Assembly (NCBI RefSeq): GCF_022565915.1
Contig: NZ_JAJOYX010000003.1
Location: 461,473-525,472, forward strand
Origin: Nesterenkonia sp. LB17
GTDB lineage: Bacteria; Actinomycetota; Actinomycetes; Actinomycetales; Micrococcaceae
Length of the DNA stretch: 64,000 nucleotides
Reading direction: 5' to 3'
The notes beneath the pieces were generated by a model. That model was given only the letters and a program-made list of their open reading frames with translations, searched no databases and was not told where the DNA came from. Position 1 is the stretch's first letter; every line of letters begins with the position of its first letter. A program made the translations under genes and the position numbers. Of the stretch, positions 26,192 to 34,997 are shown in pieces.

Positions 26192-26235
26192 CTAGCAGTC
26201 TCGACACGAGAGTGCTAAACCAATTTTTAGCACTC
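26192..26235 (-). promoter_or_regulatory. CIRCE operator with an additional half-site
   Basis: On the minus strand: GAGTGCTAA (26235-26227), 8 nt, TTAGCACTC (26218-26210), 9 nt, GACTGCTAG (26200-26192). The last two words form the canonical CIRCE TTAGCACTC-N9-GAGTGCTAA with two mismatches in the second arm. The first word is an extra perfect right-arm half-site. HrcA is the expected repressor. Confidence 0.88.
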
Positions 26236-26366
26236 TCCCCTACCGAGTGCAAACCTCTGCGCCGATGGCAGATTGTGCCGCCGCTCTCGCGCAGGAGGGC
26301 CGGGCTGGGACGGCGGAGCGGAACTGCCCCTGAACCTGATCTCCCAGCCGCACAGGAACCAGACGG

Positions 26367-26372
26367 TACCCT
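26367..26372 (+). promoter_or_regulatory. -10 box for leaderless femX-like gene
   Basis: TACCCT (TANNNT) followed by 6 nt and the GTG start; no Shine-Dalgarno present. Confidence 0.35.
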
Positions 26373-26378
26373 TGAGGC

Positions 26379-27581
26379 GTGATGGAGCATAGAGATTCAG
26401 GCGTTGCCGCCGTGTACGAGGTCCGCCCGATCAGCGCAGAGGAGCACACCAGCTTCCTGGCCGACCAGAAGACCGCATCGTTCCTGCAGAACCCGCGCTG
26501 GCCCGCGGTGAAGAAGGAGTGGCGGGCCCAGAGCCTCGGAGTCTTCGACGCCAGCGCCGGAGCCGAATCCGCCCCGGTGGCCGCCACGCTGGTGCTCTTC
26601 CGTCGGCTCCCGATCCCCGCGGCGGTGCCGCTGCTCGGGAACAAGACGCTCGCCTATCTGGCCGAGGGCCCAGTGCTGGACCCGGCCGCTGATCTGGAGC
26701 AGCTGCTCCCGCCGCTGCTCGCCCATCTCAAGGCCTCCGGCGCATTCCTGATCCGCATGGGCCTGCCCTCGGTGCTGCGCCGGTGGGAGGCCAAGGAGGT
26801 CCGCCGCGCGCTGGCCGCCGGCGAGAACACCAGCATTGAAGAACTCGACCCGCTCGAGGTCGATCCGGCCGGCGCCGCCCAGGCCGCCCAGTGGCAGCAG
26901 CAGCTGCGCGCACTGGGCTTCAAGGCCCCCGCCCCGAGCACCGACTTCGAGGCCGGGCAGCCCCAGTTCCAGGCCCGCATTCCACTCACCGACGAGACCG
27001 GCGCCACCCTGCCCATCGATGGCGTGCTGGCCCGCATGGATCAGTCCTCCCGCCGGCAGACCAAGAAGTCCACCCGCTCCGAGCTGAGCGTCAGCGTCGG
27101 CGACGAGTCAGACCTCCCGGCCTGGCACGCGCTCTACGCGGAGACCGCCGACCGTGATGACTTCACCGGCCGGCCGCTCTCCTACTTCCAGGACATGTAC
27201 CGCGAGCTCAATGCCTCGCCGCTGAGCGAGTGCACCCTCTATCTGGCGCATCTTGAGGATCAGCTCCTGGCCGCGGCGATCTACGTCCGGCAGGGAGAGT
27301 TCGCCTGGTACGTCTACGGCGCCTCCTCCTCCGAGGAGCGCAAGCGCTACGCCCCGCGCGCGCTGCAGCTGCGCCAGATCGAAGACTCGCTGGCCGCAGG
27401 CTGCCAGTGGTTCGACCTCGGCGGGCTCAGCCCCTCGCTGGACCCTGAGTACCCGCTGGCCGGGCTCACCCGGTTCAAGACGACCATGGGCGCCGATGTG
27501 GTCCAGACGCTCGGCGAATGGGACTACCCGGTCAATCCGCTGCTGGCCAAGGCGTTCAACCTGTACATGTCGCGCCGCTGA
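26379..27581 (+). CDS. FemABX-type peptidoglycan interpeptide-bridge aminoacyltransferase
   Basis: A 400-residue protein with two GNAT-like domains that adds amino acids to the peptide stem of lipid II using aminoacyl-tRNA. Seen: SFLQNPRWPAVKKEWRAQ near the N-terminus, RRQTKKSTRSELSV in the central region, LAAAIYVRQGEFAWYVYGAS, and C-terminal FDLGGLSPSLDPEYPLAGL with RFKTTMGAD, all family hallmarks. The GTG at 26379 is directly followed by ATG; either could start. TACCCT 6 nt upstream and the absence of a ribosome site suggest a leaderless message. The added amino acid cannot be told. Confidence 0.88.
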   Translation: MMEHRDSGVAAVYEVRPISAEEHTSFLADQKTASFLQNPRWPAVKKEWRAQSLGVFDASAGAESAPVAATLVLFRRLPIPAAVPLLGNKTLAYLAEGPVLDPAADLEQLLPPLLAHLKASGAFLIRMGLPSVLRRWEAKEVRRALAAGENTSIEELDPLEVDPAGAAQAAQWQQQLRALGFKAPAPSTDFEAGQPQFQARIPLTDETGATLPIDGVLARMDQSSRRQTKKSTRSELSVSVGDESDLPAWHALYAETADRDDFTGRPLSYFQDMYRELNASPLSECTLYLAHLEDQLLAAAIYVRQGEFAWYVYGASSSEERKRYAPRALQLRQIEDSLAAGCQWFDLGGLSPSLDPEYPLAGLTRFKTTMGADVVQTLGEWDYPVNPLLAKAFNLYMSRR

Positions 27582-27600
27582 GCGGGACCGCTGCGGGCGA

Positions 27601-27987
27601 TCAGGCGCCGCTGGTGCGTTCTTCCTCCAGGACTCGGCGCCCGATGCTGAACGCGGTGTTCGCCGCGGGCACCGAGCAGTAGATGGCGCACTGCAGGAAC
27701 ACCTCTTTGATCTGATCCTCGGTGAGCCCGTTGCGCAGCGCCGCGCGGATGTGCATCTCCAGCTCTTCCCAGTAGCCGCCGGCGATCAGCGCGGTGAGGG
27801 TGATCACCGATCGGGTGGGCCGGTCCAGTCCGGGGCGGGTCCAGATCGATCCCCAGGCGTAGTTGGTGATCAGTTCCTGGAAGTCCTCGGTGAAGCTGTC
27901 CTTGCGGGCCTCGGCGCGGTCCACGTGGGCGTCGGAGAGCACCTCCCGGCGCACCTTCATTCCCTCCTGGTAGCTGGAATCAGTCAT
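27601..27987 (-). CDS. pcaC: 4-carboxymuconolactone decarboxylase
   Basis: Converts 4-carboxymuconolactone to 3-oxoadipate enol-lactone. 128 residues, as expected for stand-alone PcaC. Conserved RREVLSDAHVDRAEA, NYAWGSIWTRPGLDRPTRS and ALRNGLTEDQIKEV (AhpD-like fold with a family Cys near 100) are visible. Last gene of the pcaHGBDC operon; its start overlaps the end of pcaD by 8 nt. Confidence 0.94.
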   Translation of the reverse strand: MTDSSYQEGMKVRREVLSDAHVDRAEARKDSFTEDFQELITNYAWGSIWTRPGLDRPTRSVITLTALIAGGYWEELEMHIRAALRNGLTEDQIKEVFLQCAIYCSVPAANTAFSIGRRVLEEERTSGA

Positions 27988-28831
27988 CGAGGAACTCCTT
28001 GAGCAGTCGGGCGGTGGCTTCGGGTGCTTCGGCTGGGGCCTGGTGAGCGACGCCGTCGAGCACTGCGGTCCTCGTGTGCGGGGCCGCGGCGAGGTCCCGG
28101 ACCGCCGAGGGTGGGCAGACCGGGTCCTGTTCCCCGCTGATCACCAGCAGCGGGCGGGCGACGCCGGAGAGCTCGGCGGTGAGGTCGTAGCGGCCAAGGG
28201 CGCGGCAGGCCTGGGCATAGGAGTGTCGATCGGCGTGCTGCAGCGAGCTCAGCAGTCCGGTGACCACGGCCGGATGCCGGGCCATGAACCCCGGGGCGAA
28301 CCAGCGCTGGGCCGAGCCTTCGACCATGGTGGGGGTTCCGGCCTGCGCGACGAGCTCGGCGCGTTCGCTCCACATCTGCGGGTCACCGATCTTCGCGGCC
28401 GTGCACAGGGCTGCCAGCCGGGTGAACCGCGTCTGCGGGCGCAGCGCCAGGGTCAGGCTGACGGTGCCGGCGATGGACACCCCGGCGGCGTAGACCGGAA
28501 GATCCGCAGGCATCCCGTGGGACCTGGCGAGCTCAGCGACCAGGTGCTCCACGGCGTCGGCGAGGTCGGTGATCTCGAAGGGCTCGGGATGGGGCTGCGC
28601 GTCGCCGTGGCCCGGCAGGTCCCAGCCGATGACGGTGAAGGCCTCCTGGAGATGCGGCACAGCACCCTCCCAGAGGACGGCGACGCTGGTCCCCAGGGAA
28701 GGCCCCAGCACCAGCACCGGGCGGGTCCCGCCGGCGAGATCCTGCACGGATCCGGAGAGCAGCTGCGGGGTGAGAGTCAGTGCGGTCCCTGACTCAGACG
28801 CCGTCGGCTCAGACACAGTTGGCTCAGGCAT
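27980..28831 (-). CDS. pcaD: 3-oxoadipate enol-lactonase
   Basis: Alpha/beta-hydrolase opening 3-oxoadipate enol-lactone. It has VIGWDLPGHGDAQPH, a nucleophile elbow with Ser in AAGVSIAGTVSL near residue 109 (family GxSxGG), Asp in SGEQDPVCPP, and His in DGVAHQAP near the end. The ATG at 28831 is chosen since it overlaps pcaB by 8 nt; the longer open frame is antisense overlap with pcaB. A 14-residue Thr/Ser/Glu-rich N-terminus precedes the domain. Confidence 0.92.
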   Translation of the reverse strand: MPEPTVSEPTASESGTALTLTPQLLSGSVQDLAGGTRPVLVLGPSLGTSVAVLWEGAVPHLQEAFTVIGWDLPGHGDAQPHPEPFEITDLADAVEHLVAELARSHGMPADLPVYAAGVSIAGTVSLTLALRPQTRFTRLAALCTAAKIGDPQMWSERAELVAQAGTPTMVEGSAQRWFAPGFMARHPAVVTGLLSSLQHADRHSYAQACRALGRYDLTAELSGVARPLLVISGEQDPVCPPSAVRDLAAAPHTRTAVLDGVAHQAPAEAPEATARLLKEFLDD

Positions 28832-30275
28832 GGTCGGTGGGTCCTTCCGGCTGCGCGGCAGTCTGGTTGAAGTCCTGCTGGTTGAAGTCCTGCTGGTTGA
28901 ACTCATCGACGGCGGCATCGATGAACTCTTGGGCCCGACCCAGGTACCGGTGCGGGTCGAGCAGCCGATCGAGGTCCGCTGGAGCGATCGAATCACCGAG
29001 ATGCTCCTCCAGCAGGCCGCGCAGGCCGACGCGCTCGACGGCGCTGCGCCGCACCACATCCTGCAGCGCCTGCCTGCCCCCGGGGAAGGAGCTGCCCAGG
29101 CGGGCCATGAGCCGCTCGCTCAGCACGGCGTCGCCGCTGAGTCGCAGATTCACCGCCATGGCCCCGGGGTCCACCACGAGGCCCTCGAACAGCTCGGCGG
29201 CGCGGGTGGCGGCACCGCCGCTGAGCCGGGCCAGCTCGACCAGGCTCGGCCATTCGGCATGCCAGCCGCCCGCCGGGCGTTCATCCTCTGCCGTGGCCGC
29301 GGCCAGGTAGAGCGTGCTCAGCTGCCCCGGACCAGCCAGGGCCGCCGAGCGGATCAGGGTGGAGAGTACCGGGTTCTGCTTCTGCGGCATCGCCGAGGAG
29401 CCGCCGCGGCCAGGCACCGTGGGTTCGCGCAGCTCGGCGACCTCAGGACGCTGCAGGGTGAGCACATCTCCCGCGGCCTTTCCCAGCGTCGCGAGCAGGC
29501 CGGCGAGCGCTGCGGCGAGCTCAAGGATCATCTGACGCTGGGTGTGCCAAGGTCGCGGCATCGCACGCAGTCCCAGGCGGGCCGCAAGATCGGTGGTCAG
29601 CGCGGCGGCTCGCTGCGGCCCGAGTGAGTCACTGAGCGAGGCCTGGGTGCCCACGGCTCCGCCCCACTGCAGCGGCAGCTTCGCCGCGGCCAGCTCCAGC
29701 CGCTGGATCGCCTGGGTCAGCCCATCGAGCCAGCCGGCGCAGCGCAGCCCGAACGTGGTCGGCAGCGCGTGCTGGGTCAGCGAGCGGGCCACGCAGACGG
29801 AGTTCCGGTGTTCTTGGCTGAGCCTGCTCAGCGCTGTTCCTGCCCGGCGCGCGTCGCTCAAGAGAGCCGCAACGGACTCGCGGCACAGCAGCATCAGCGC
29901 CGTGTCGAGGATGTCCTGGCTGGTGGCTCCCCGGTGCAGCGCAGCATCGGATTCACCGGCCTCGACCAGGGCGCGGCGCACGGCGGCCAGCATCGGGATC
30001 ACCGGGTTCCCGCCGCCGGGACTCTGCGACGCGATCTCCTCGACGCTGAGGCCGGCCCGCGCGGGGTCCTCGCTGATCGCCACGATGGCCGCGGCACTGG
30101 GGGCAGGGGCCTCGCCGGCATCGGCGAGCGCCTGGGCCCAGGACGCTTCGACGCGCAGCATCGCCCGCAGGATGGACTCCTCGGACATCAGCTGCGCCGT
30201 CGCGGTGCCTGCCCACACCGGGCTGAGGATTCCGTAGGGTCCGGTCATGGCTGGCGGCACGCTCCTGTCGATCAC
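28824..30275 (-). CDS. pcaB: 3-carboxy-cis,cis-muconate cycloisomerase
   Basis: Fumarase/aspartase-superfamily enzyme forming 4-carboxymuconolactone. The signature GGSSAMPQKQNPV (about residue 292) contains the catalytic Ser; ATSQDILDTALML and WGGAVGTQAS are also family motifs. 483 residues is slightly long because of the C-terminal repeat FNQQDFNQQDFN. GTG at 30275 overlaps the pcaG stop (GTGA); an internal ATG at 30248 is an alternative. Confidence 0.93.
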   Translation of the reverse strand: MIDRSVPPAMTGPYGILSPVWAGTATAQLMSEESILRAMLRVEASWAQALADAGEAPAPSAAAIVAISEDPARAGLSVEEIASQSPGGGNPVIPMLAAVRRALVEAGESDAALHRGATSQDILDTALMLLCRESVAALLSDARRAGTALSRLSQEHRNSVCVARSLTQHALPTTFGLRCAGWLDGLTQAIQRLELAAAKLPLQWGGAVGTQASLSDSLGPQRAAALTTDLAARLGLRAMPRPWHTQRQMILELAAALAGLLATLGKAAGDVLTLQRPEVAELREPTVPGRGGSSAMPQKQNPVLSTLIRSAALAGPGQLSTLYLAAATAEDERPAGGWHAEWPSLVELARLSGGAATRAAELFEGLVVDPGAMAVNLRLSGDAVLSERLMARLGSSFPGGRQALQDVVRRSAVERVGLRGLLEEHLGDSIAPADLDRLLDPHRYLGRAQEFIDAAVDEFNQQDFNQQDFNQTAAQPEGPTDHA

Positions 30276-30853
30276 TCCACCGGGCCGGTGAACTGCGGGG
30301 TGTTGGGGTAGGTCAGGAACACGGTCTCGTCTGCGCCCTGAAGGTGGATGTCGAAGCGCAGGCTGCCATCGGACTCCCGGGCGGCCATCAAGGTGTGGCG
30401 GCGATCCTCAGACACCGAGCTCAGCAGCGCGTCCTGCTCGAGGGCGGCGGCGTCGGCGGGCAGATAGGCCCGGGTGAAGAGCCGATCCATGAGCCCGCGA
30501 GCGAAGATCGTGACCAGGACATAGGGTGCGACGCCGGCGCCGGTGCTGCCCGGTTCCACCGTCGTGAAGGAGTAATGGCCCACGCCGTCGACGGCGGCGC
30601 GGCCCCACCCGGTGAAGGTGTAGCCGTCGCGGTGCAGAGACCCTGGCTGCCGCGAGATCGCCCCGTGCTCATCCGGCTGCCAGATCTCCAGGAGCGCATC
30701 GGGCACGGGCACGCCGTCGCCGTCGTAGACCGTCCCGTGCAGCCGCACGGCTCCCGGGTGCGAGCGGTCGACGAGTGCCTCGCCGCCGGGATAGGGCAGC
30801 GCGAAGCCGAAGAAGGGTCCGACGGTCTGGGCGGGGGTGGGGGTGAGTTTCAT
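30272..30853 (-). CDS. pcaG: Protocatechuate 3,4-dioxygenase, alpha subunit
   Basis: Non-haem iron intradiol dioxygenase subunit. 193 residues with LTPTPAQTVGPFFGFALPYP start, VPVPDALLEIWQPDEHG and YSFTTVEPG; the alpha subunit lacks the iron-ligand Tyr/His set of the beta subunit, as expected. The ATG at 30853 lies 2 bp after the pcaH stop. It forms a heteromultimer with PcaH. Confidence 0.95.
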   Translation of the reverse strand: MKLTPTPAQTVGPFFGFALPYPGGEALVDRSHPGAVRLHGTVYDGDGVPVPDALLEIWQPDEHGAISRQPGSLHRDGYTFTGWGRAAVDGVGHYSFTTVEPGSTGAGVAPYVLVTIFARGLMDRLFTRAYLPADAAALEQDALLSSVSEDRRHTLMAARESDGSLRFDIHLQGADETVFLTYPNTPQFTGPVE

Positions 30854-30855
30854 GT

Positions 30856-31653
30856 TCAGTGCTCCTCCTCCTGCTCGGCCCAGGTGCGGTTGCTTCCGGA
30901 AAGGACGATGTCCCAACGGTAACCGGTGTTCCATTCATGCTGGGAGACCGAGTGGTCGTAGGTGGCGACCAGGCGATCGCGGGCGGCCTGGTCGGTGATG
31001 GACTGGTAGATCGGGTCCAGATCGAAGATCGGGTCCCCGGGGAAGTACATCTGGGTCACGATGCGCTGGGTGAAGTCGGTGCCGAAGAGCGAGAAGTGGA
31101 TATGGGCCGAGCGCCAGGCGTTGTGGTGGTTCTTCCATGGATAGGGCGCAGGTTTGATCGTGGTGAAGCTGTATTCCCCATGGGGGCCGGTCAGCGTGCG
31201 CCCGACACCGGTGAAGTTGGGATCCAGCGGGGCGGGGTGCTGGTCGCGCTTGTGCATATAGCGCCCGGCGGCGTTGGCCTGCCACATCTCCACGAGCTGG
31301 CCGGCGACGGCGCGGCCCTCACCGTCGAGGACCCGGCCGGTCACGATGATCCGTTCACCGATGGGCTCGCCGTTGTGCGCGATGGTCAGGTCCGCCTCCA
31401 GCGGGGAGACGTCGCGATGGCCGAAGGCCGGGCTGTAGAGCTCGATGTCTTCGGGGTCCGCGTGATGCAGGGACTTCGTCGGGTGCCGCAGCAGCGAGCT
31501 GCGGTAGGGCGGGAAGTTCAGCCGGGCGTTGGTCTCCACCTGAGCGCCGGCGTCGCGCTGGGCTCGATATTCGCCGTGGATGGCGGCGATCTCCGCGTCG
31601 ATCTCCGCCTGGGAGACTGCGGCGGCGTCCGGGTCTGTGTTCTTCTCGGCCAT
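30856..31653 (-). CDS. pcaH: Protocatechuate 3,4-dioxygenase, beta subunit
   Basis: Catalytic iron-binding subunit that cleaves protocatechuate to 3-carboxy-cis,cis-muconate. 265 residues. The iron-ligand Tyr lies in AAGRYMHKRDQHPAPLDPNF, and further ligands (Tyr, His, His) in PYPWKNHHNAWRSAHIHFSL. First gene of pcaHGBDC; AAGGAG upstream. The 107-bp region before it contains a GCCATTCAATGGC dyad, a candidate IclR operator. Confidence 0.96.
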   Translation of the reverse strand: MAEKNTDPDAAAVSQAEIDAEIAAIHGEYRAQRDAGAQVETNARLNFPPYRSSLLRHPTKSLHHADPEDIELYSPAFGHRDVSPLEADLTIAHNGEPIGERIIVTGRVLDGEGRAVAGQLVEMWQANAAGRYMHKRDQHPAPLDPNFTGVGRTLTGPHGEYSFTTIKPAPYPWKNHHNAWRSAHIHFSLFGTDFTQRIVTQMYFPGDPIFDLDPIYQSITDQAARDRLVATYDHSVSQHEWNTGYRWDIVLSGSNRTWAEQEEEH

Positions 31654-31755
31654 GGGGCTCTCGCTCCTTGAAGGGGATCAGCGGCGTACGTCGCCGAGGT
31701 GTGACGTGGTTCTCACTCAGTCTGCCCGGCCTGCAGCACCGGCCGCCACACGATT

Positions 31756-31768
31756 GCCATTCAATGGC
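31756..31768. promoter_or_regulatory. Candidate IclR operator upstream of pcaH
   Basis: GCCATTCAATGGC is a perfect dyad around a central C. It overlaps the stop codon of the adjacent IclR gene. The core CATTCAATGG recurs before pobA at 34911. Confidence 0.45.
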
Positions 31769-32504
31769 CCATGCCCTCCAGGGCGCGCGTGATTCCGCGG
31801 CCGGCGGTCTGCAGCGCCATCAGGAACTGCGGGATCTCCCTGGAGTCGCGCGGGACGACCACGGTCAGCGCCGCCACCGCGTGGCCATCGGCGCCCAGCA
31901 CCGGAACCGAGACGCCGGTGGTCTCGGCATTGATCATCCCGCTCAGCTGCGCATGACCTCGGGTGCGCGCCTCGGCGAGCTCGCGGCGCAGCTGTGGCCG
32001 AGACTCCTCGATCAGCTGCCGCCGCGGATCCCACCAGCCCTCCACCACGTGGGCCGGGGAATGGGCCAGCAGCACGTGCCCCATCGAGGTCAGGTGCGCC
32101 GGCATGGTGGTCGCCACCTCGGCCGGGTTGACCACCGCGCCATGACGGGAGAGCCGCTCCACGATCAGCACCCCCTGCTCATCGAGCACCGAGAGCTGGG
32201 TGGTCTGACGGACCACCGCGTTGACGTCATGCATGAAGGGAAGCGCCGCCGCGCGCAGCGTGCGGCTGATCGGGGCGCTCTGGGCGATCTCCCAGAGCCG
32301 CTGCCCCAGGACCAGCTCCCCGGAGGCCGCGACGGCGAGCAGGCCGTGCGCGCGCATCGTGCGCAGCAGCCGGTATCCGGTGGTCCGGGGCAGCCCGACG
32401 GCGTCGATGAGCTCCCCGGCGGGAAGGCTGGTCCGGGTCTCGAGCGCCGTGAGGATCCGCATCGCACGATCCAGCACCGCGTCACCGCTGGGCGAGTTTG
32501 CCAT
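31761..32504 (-). CDS. IclR-family regulator (PcaR-like)
   Basis: Winged-helix regulator with effector domain. Start MANSPSGDAVLDRAMRILTA, helix-turn-helix at about residues 20-50 (LPAGELIDAVGLPRTTGYRL), and an IclR ligand domain with HLTSMGHVLLAHSP. The HTH is well formed. The ATG at 32504 lacks a ribosome site, while TACGCT lies 6 nt upstream, so it may be leaderless. It reads toward pcaH and probably controls the pca operon in response to protocatechuate or 3-oxoadipate. Confidence 0.9.
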   Translation of the reverse strand: MANSPSGDAVLDRAMRILTALETRTSLPAGELIDAVGLPRTTGYRLLRTMRAHGLLAVAASGELVLGQRLWEIAQSAPISRTLRAAALPFMHDVNAVVRQTTQLSVLDEQGVLIVERLSRHGAVVNPAEVATTMPAHLTSMGHVLLAHSPAHVVEGWWDPRRQLIEESRPQLRRELAEARTRGHAQLSGMINAETTGVSVPVLGADGHAVAALTVVVPRDSREIPQFLMALQTAGRGITRALEGMGH

Positions 32505-32510
32505 GGGCCA

Positions 32511-32516
32511 AGCGTA
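32511..32516 (-). promoter_or_regulatory. -10 box of leaderless IclR gene
   Basis: TACGCT on the minus strand, 6 nt before the ATG. No Shine-Dalgarno. Confidence 0.35.
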
Positions 32517-32720
32517 GTCGCGGCGCCGCGGGGTCGAGACGCCCCTCCGCGGCGCACCATGGGGCCCATCGTCCAGACGCACCGTCAAGGCCGATCCCAT
32601 TCATCGAGACGTCCACGCCTGTCCATGCCGCGCAATTGTGCCCTGGGTCACGAGCGGCTAGCGTCCAACAGGTTCTGTGAGCTGAGCCACGGAATTTCAC
32701 TGCCGTGCAAGGAGATCCCC

Positions 32721-34103
32721 ATGACCCAGACCAGCCTCCGCGAGTCGATCGACTCCCGACCGATGAGCCGCTACCAGTGGTTCGTGGTCGCCCTCGCCAC
32801 AGCCCTGATGGGCCTGGACGGCTATGACGTGCAGGCCATGGCGTTCACCGCGAACCCGGTCTCGGCCGACCTCGGCCTCACCGGAACCGAGCTGGGCCTG
32901 CTGCTCAGCGGAGGGCTGATCGGCATGGCGCTGGGCGCGATCTGGGTGGGCCCCTTCGCGGACCGCTTCGGACGGCGTCGGATGCTCATGATCGCGATGA
33001 TCATCAATGCCGCCGGGCTCTTCCTCTCCGCCACCGCCTCCTCGATGCCGGAGCTGATGGCCTGGCGGGTCATCACCGGGCTCGGCGTGGGCGGCATCCT
33101 CACCTCCGGCACCGTCCTGGTCTCGGAGTACTCCAACGCCAAATACCGCGGCCTGTGCATGAGCATCTACGCGGCCGGCTACCCTGTGGGCGCGACCCTG
33201 GGCGGTCTGGCCGCCATCCCGCTGATCGGGAACATCGGCTGGCAGGCGGTCTTCCTGCTCGGCGGTGCCGTGACCGTGCTGGCCGTGGTCTTCGTCTGGC
33301 TCAAGATGCCCGAGTCCCTGGACTTCCTCGGCGCCCGCGCCACCAGCCCACAGGCGGCAGGGGACGGCTCTGAGCAGCGCCGCGCCGAGGACATCGCCGC
33401 ACGGATGGGGATCACCGGCCCGGTGGTCCTGGAGAACTACGACACGGGTGACACCGAGACGCCGGGCAGCTCCAAGAACTCCTACGCCGCGCTGTTCAGT
33501 CCGGAGAACCGGCGCAACACGCTGCTGCTGTGGGCGATGTTCTTCATCGTGATGTTCGGCTTCTACTTCGCCAACACCTGGACCCCGCAGCTGCTCACCG
33601 AGGTCGGCTTCTCCACCGATGAGGGAATCATGGGCGGGATCATGCTGATGATCGGCGGCACCATCGGTGCGGTCCTGTACGGGGTGTTCGCCTCCCGCTG
33701 GGACGTGCGTCGAGTCCAGGCGGTCTTCGCCATCGGCTCCGGGGTGATGTTCATCGTGTTCATCAACGCCACCGCGTGGCTGCCGGCCGCGCTGGTCGCC
33801 GGCGTGCTGCTGGGCATGATCATCAACGGCTGCATCTCCGGCATCTACACGATCGCCCCGATGACCTACGCGCCACGGCTGCGCTCCACCGGGGTCGGCG
33901 TCGCCCTCGGCGTCGGCCGCACCGGCGCCATCATCGCCCCGATCGCAGTCGGAGCGCTGCTGGACCTCGGCGCCACCCCCACCGCGCTCTACACCGGCGC
34001 CGGGATCATCGTGGCACTGGCCGCCGTCGTCGTGCTGCGGATCTCGCTGCACCAGCGCACGGCCAGCGCGCTGCGCGCCGACGCGCTCGCGGCGCGAGAG
34101 TGA
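32721..34103 (+). CDS. pcaK: MFS aromatic-acid:H+ symporter (PcaK type)
   Basis: A 460-residue twelve-helix transporter of the AAHS family. The DGYDVQAMAFT motif in TM1 carries the Asp required for aromatic-acid uptake; GPFADRFGRRRMLM is the MFS loop 2-3 motif. A long cytoplasmic loop (about 210-265) separates the halves. AAGGAG lies 6 nt before the ATG. It is divergent from the IclR gene and near pobA and pca, so its substrate is likely 4-hydroxybenzoate and/or protocatechuate. Confidence 0.9.
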   Translation: MTQTSLRESIDSRPMSRYQWFVVALATALMGLDGYDVQAMAFTANPVSADLGLTGTELGLLLSGGLIGMALGAIWVGPFADRFGRRRMLMIAMIINAAGLFLSATASSMPELMAWRVITGLGVGGILTSGTVLVSEYSNAKYRGLCMSIYAAGYPVGATLGGLAAIPLIGNIGWQAVFLLGGAVTVLAVVFVWLKMPESLDFLGARATSPQAAGDGSEQRRAEDIAARMGITGPVVLENYDTGDTETPGSSKNSYAALFSPENRRNTLLLWAMFFIVMFGFYFANTWTPQLLTEVGFSTDEGIMGGIMLMIGGTIGAVLYGVFASRWDVRRVQAVFAIGSGVMFIVFINATAWLPAALVAGVLLGMIINGCISGIYTIAPMTYAPRLRSTGVGVALGVGRTGAIIAPIAVGALLDLGATPTALYTGAGIIVALAAVVVLRISLHQRTASALRADALAARE

Positions 34104-34131
34104 GCCGGGACCCGGCCGGGGCCGCGGAAGC

Positions 34132-34137
34132 TAGCAT
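34132..34137 (+). promoter_or_regulatory. -10 box of leaderless IclR gene
   Basis: TAGCAT, 7 nt before ATG at 34145; no Shine-Dalgarno. Confidence 0.35.
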
Positions 34138-34144
34138 GTGATCC

Positions 34145-34888
34145 ATGGCGAACTCCCCCACCGGTGATTCGGTCCTGGCCCGGCTTGACCGGGTGCTCTC
34201 CACCTTCTCGGCGGCCGACAGCCTGCTCACCGCGGCCGAGATCGCCCGGCGCACCGGCCTGCCGCCGGCCACCGCGCACCGGCTCTGCCGCGACATGGCC
34301 GAGCTGGGCTGGTTGGAGTCCCTGCCGGCCGGGTACATGGTCGGCACCCGCCTCTGGGAGATGACCAACCGCTCGGCGCCGACGATGAAGCTCGCCGTGC
34401 GCGCCCGGCCCTACCTCTCCGATGTCCACACCGTGATGGGTCAGCATGTGCAGCTCGGGGTGATCGAAGGCCACGAGGTGCTCTTCGTGGACCGACTCTC
34501 GGCACGGGAGGCGCCGCGCATCCACGGCGGGGTCGCCGGCCGACTGCCGCTGCACGTCTCGGCCACCGGCCTCGTGCTGCTGGCCCACGCCTCCCCCGAG
34601 TTCCGCACCTTCTACCGGACCCACCATCAGGACGCGTCACCTGGTCAGATCATCTCCGAGGACCGGCTGGAACAGGTCCGCCAGCAGGGCTACTGCGCGC
34701 AGACCGGCGTGATCGAGCGCGAGGTCACCGGAGTCGCGGTGCCGATCCGGCAGCGCGGCCGCTCCGTGGTCGCCGCCCTGGGCGTGGTCACCGACGACGA
34801 CGACGTCGCCCGACGCCCCGCACCCTGGGTGCAGATGCTGCAGATCGCCGCACGGGGCATACAGCGCGAGATCAGCGGCAAGGGGTGA
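34145..34888 (+). CDS. IclR-family regulator (candidate PobR)
   Basis: A 247-residue regulator beginning MANSPTGDSVLARLDRVL, very like the start of the IclR protein at 31761, so the two are paralogues. HTH at about 22-52 (LTAAEIARRTGLPPATAHRL) and an effector domain. It is just upstream of pobA and probably regulates it. No ribosome site; TAGCAT lies 7 nt before the ATG. Confidence 0.9.
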   Translation: MANSPTGDSVLARLDRVLSTFSAADSLLTAAEIARRTGLPPATAHRLCRDMAELGWLESLPAGYMVGTRLWEMTNRSAPTMKLAVRARPYLSDVHTVMGQHVQLGVIEGHEVLFVDRLSAREAPRIHGGVAGRLPLHVSATGLVLLAHASPEFRTFYRTHHQDASPGQIISEDRLEQVRQQGYCAQTGVIEREVTGVAVPIRQRGRSVVAALGVVTDDDDVARRPAPWVQMLQIAARGIQREISGKG

Positions 34889-34910
34889 ACCGCGCCCCGC
34901 GCTGCCATCG

Positions 34911-34920
34911 CATTCAATGG
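34911..34920. promoter_or_regulatory. Candidate IclR operator upstream of pobA
   Basis: CATTCAATGG repeats the core of the dyad before pcaH. It is 78 bp before the pobA start, in the promoter region. Confidence 0.42.
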
Positions 34921-34997
34921 GATCTCTGTGGCGCTGGGCACATCTGCTGACCAGACTGATCTGCACAGGGTCGAACCGGCCCAGGAGAAGGAGAGAC

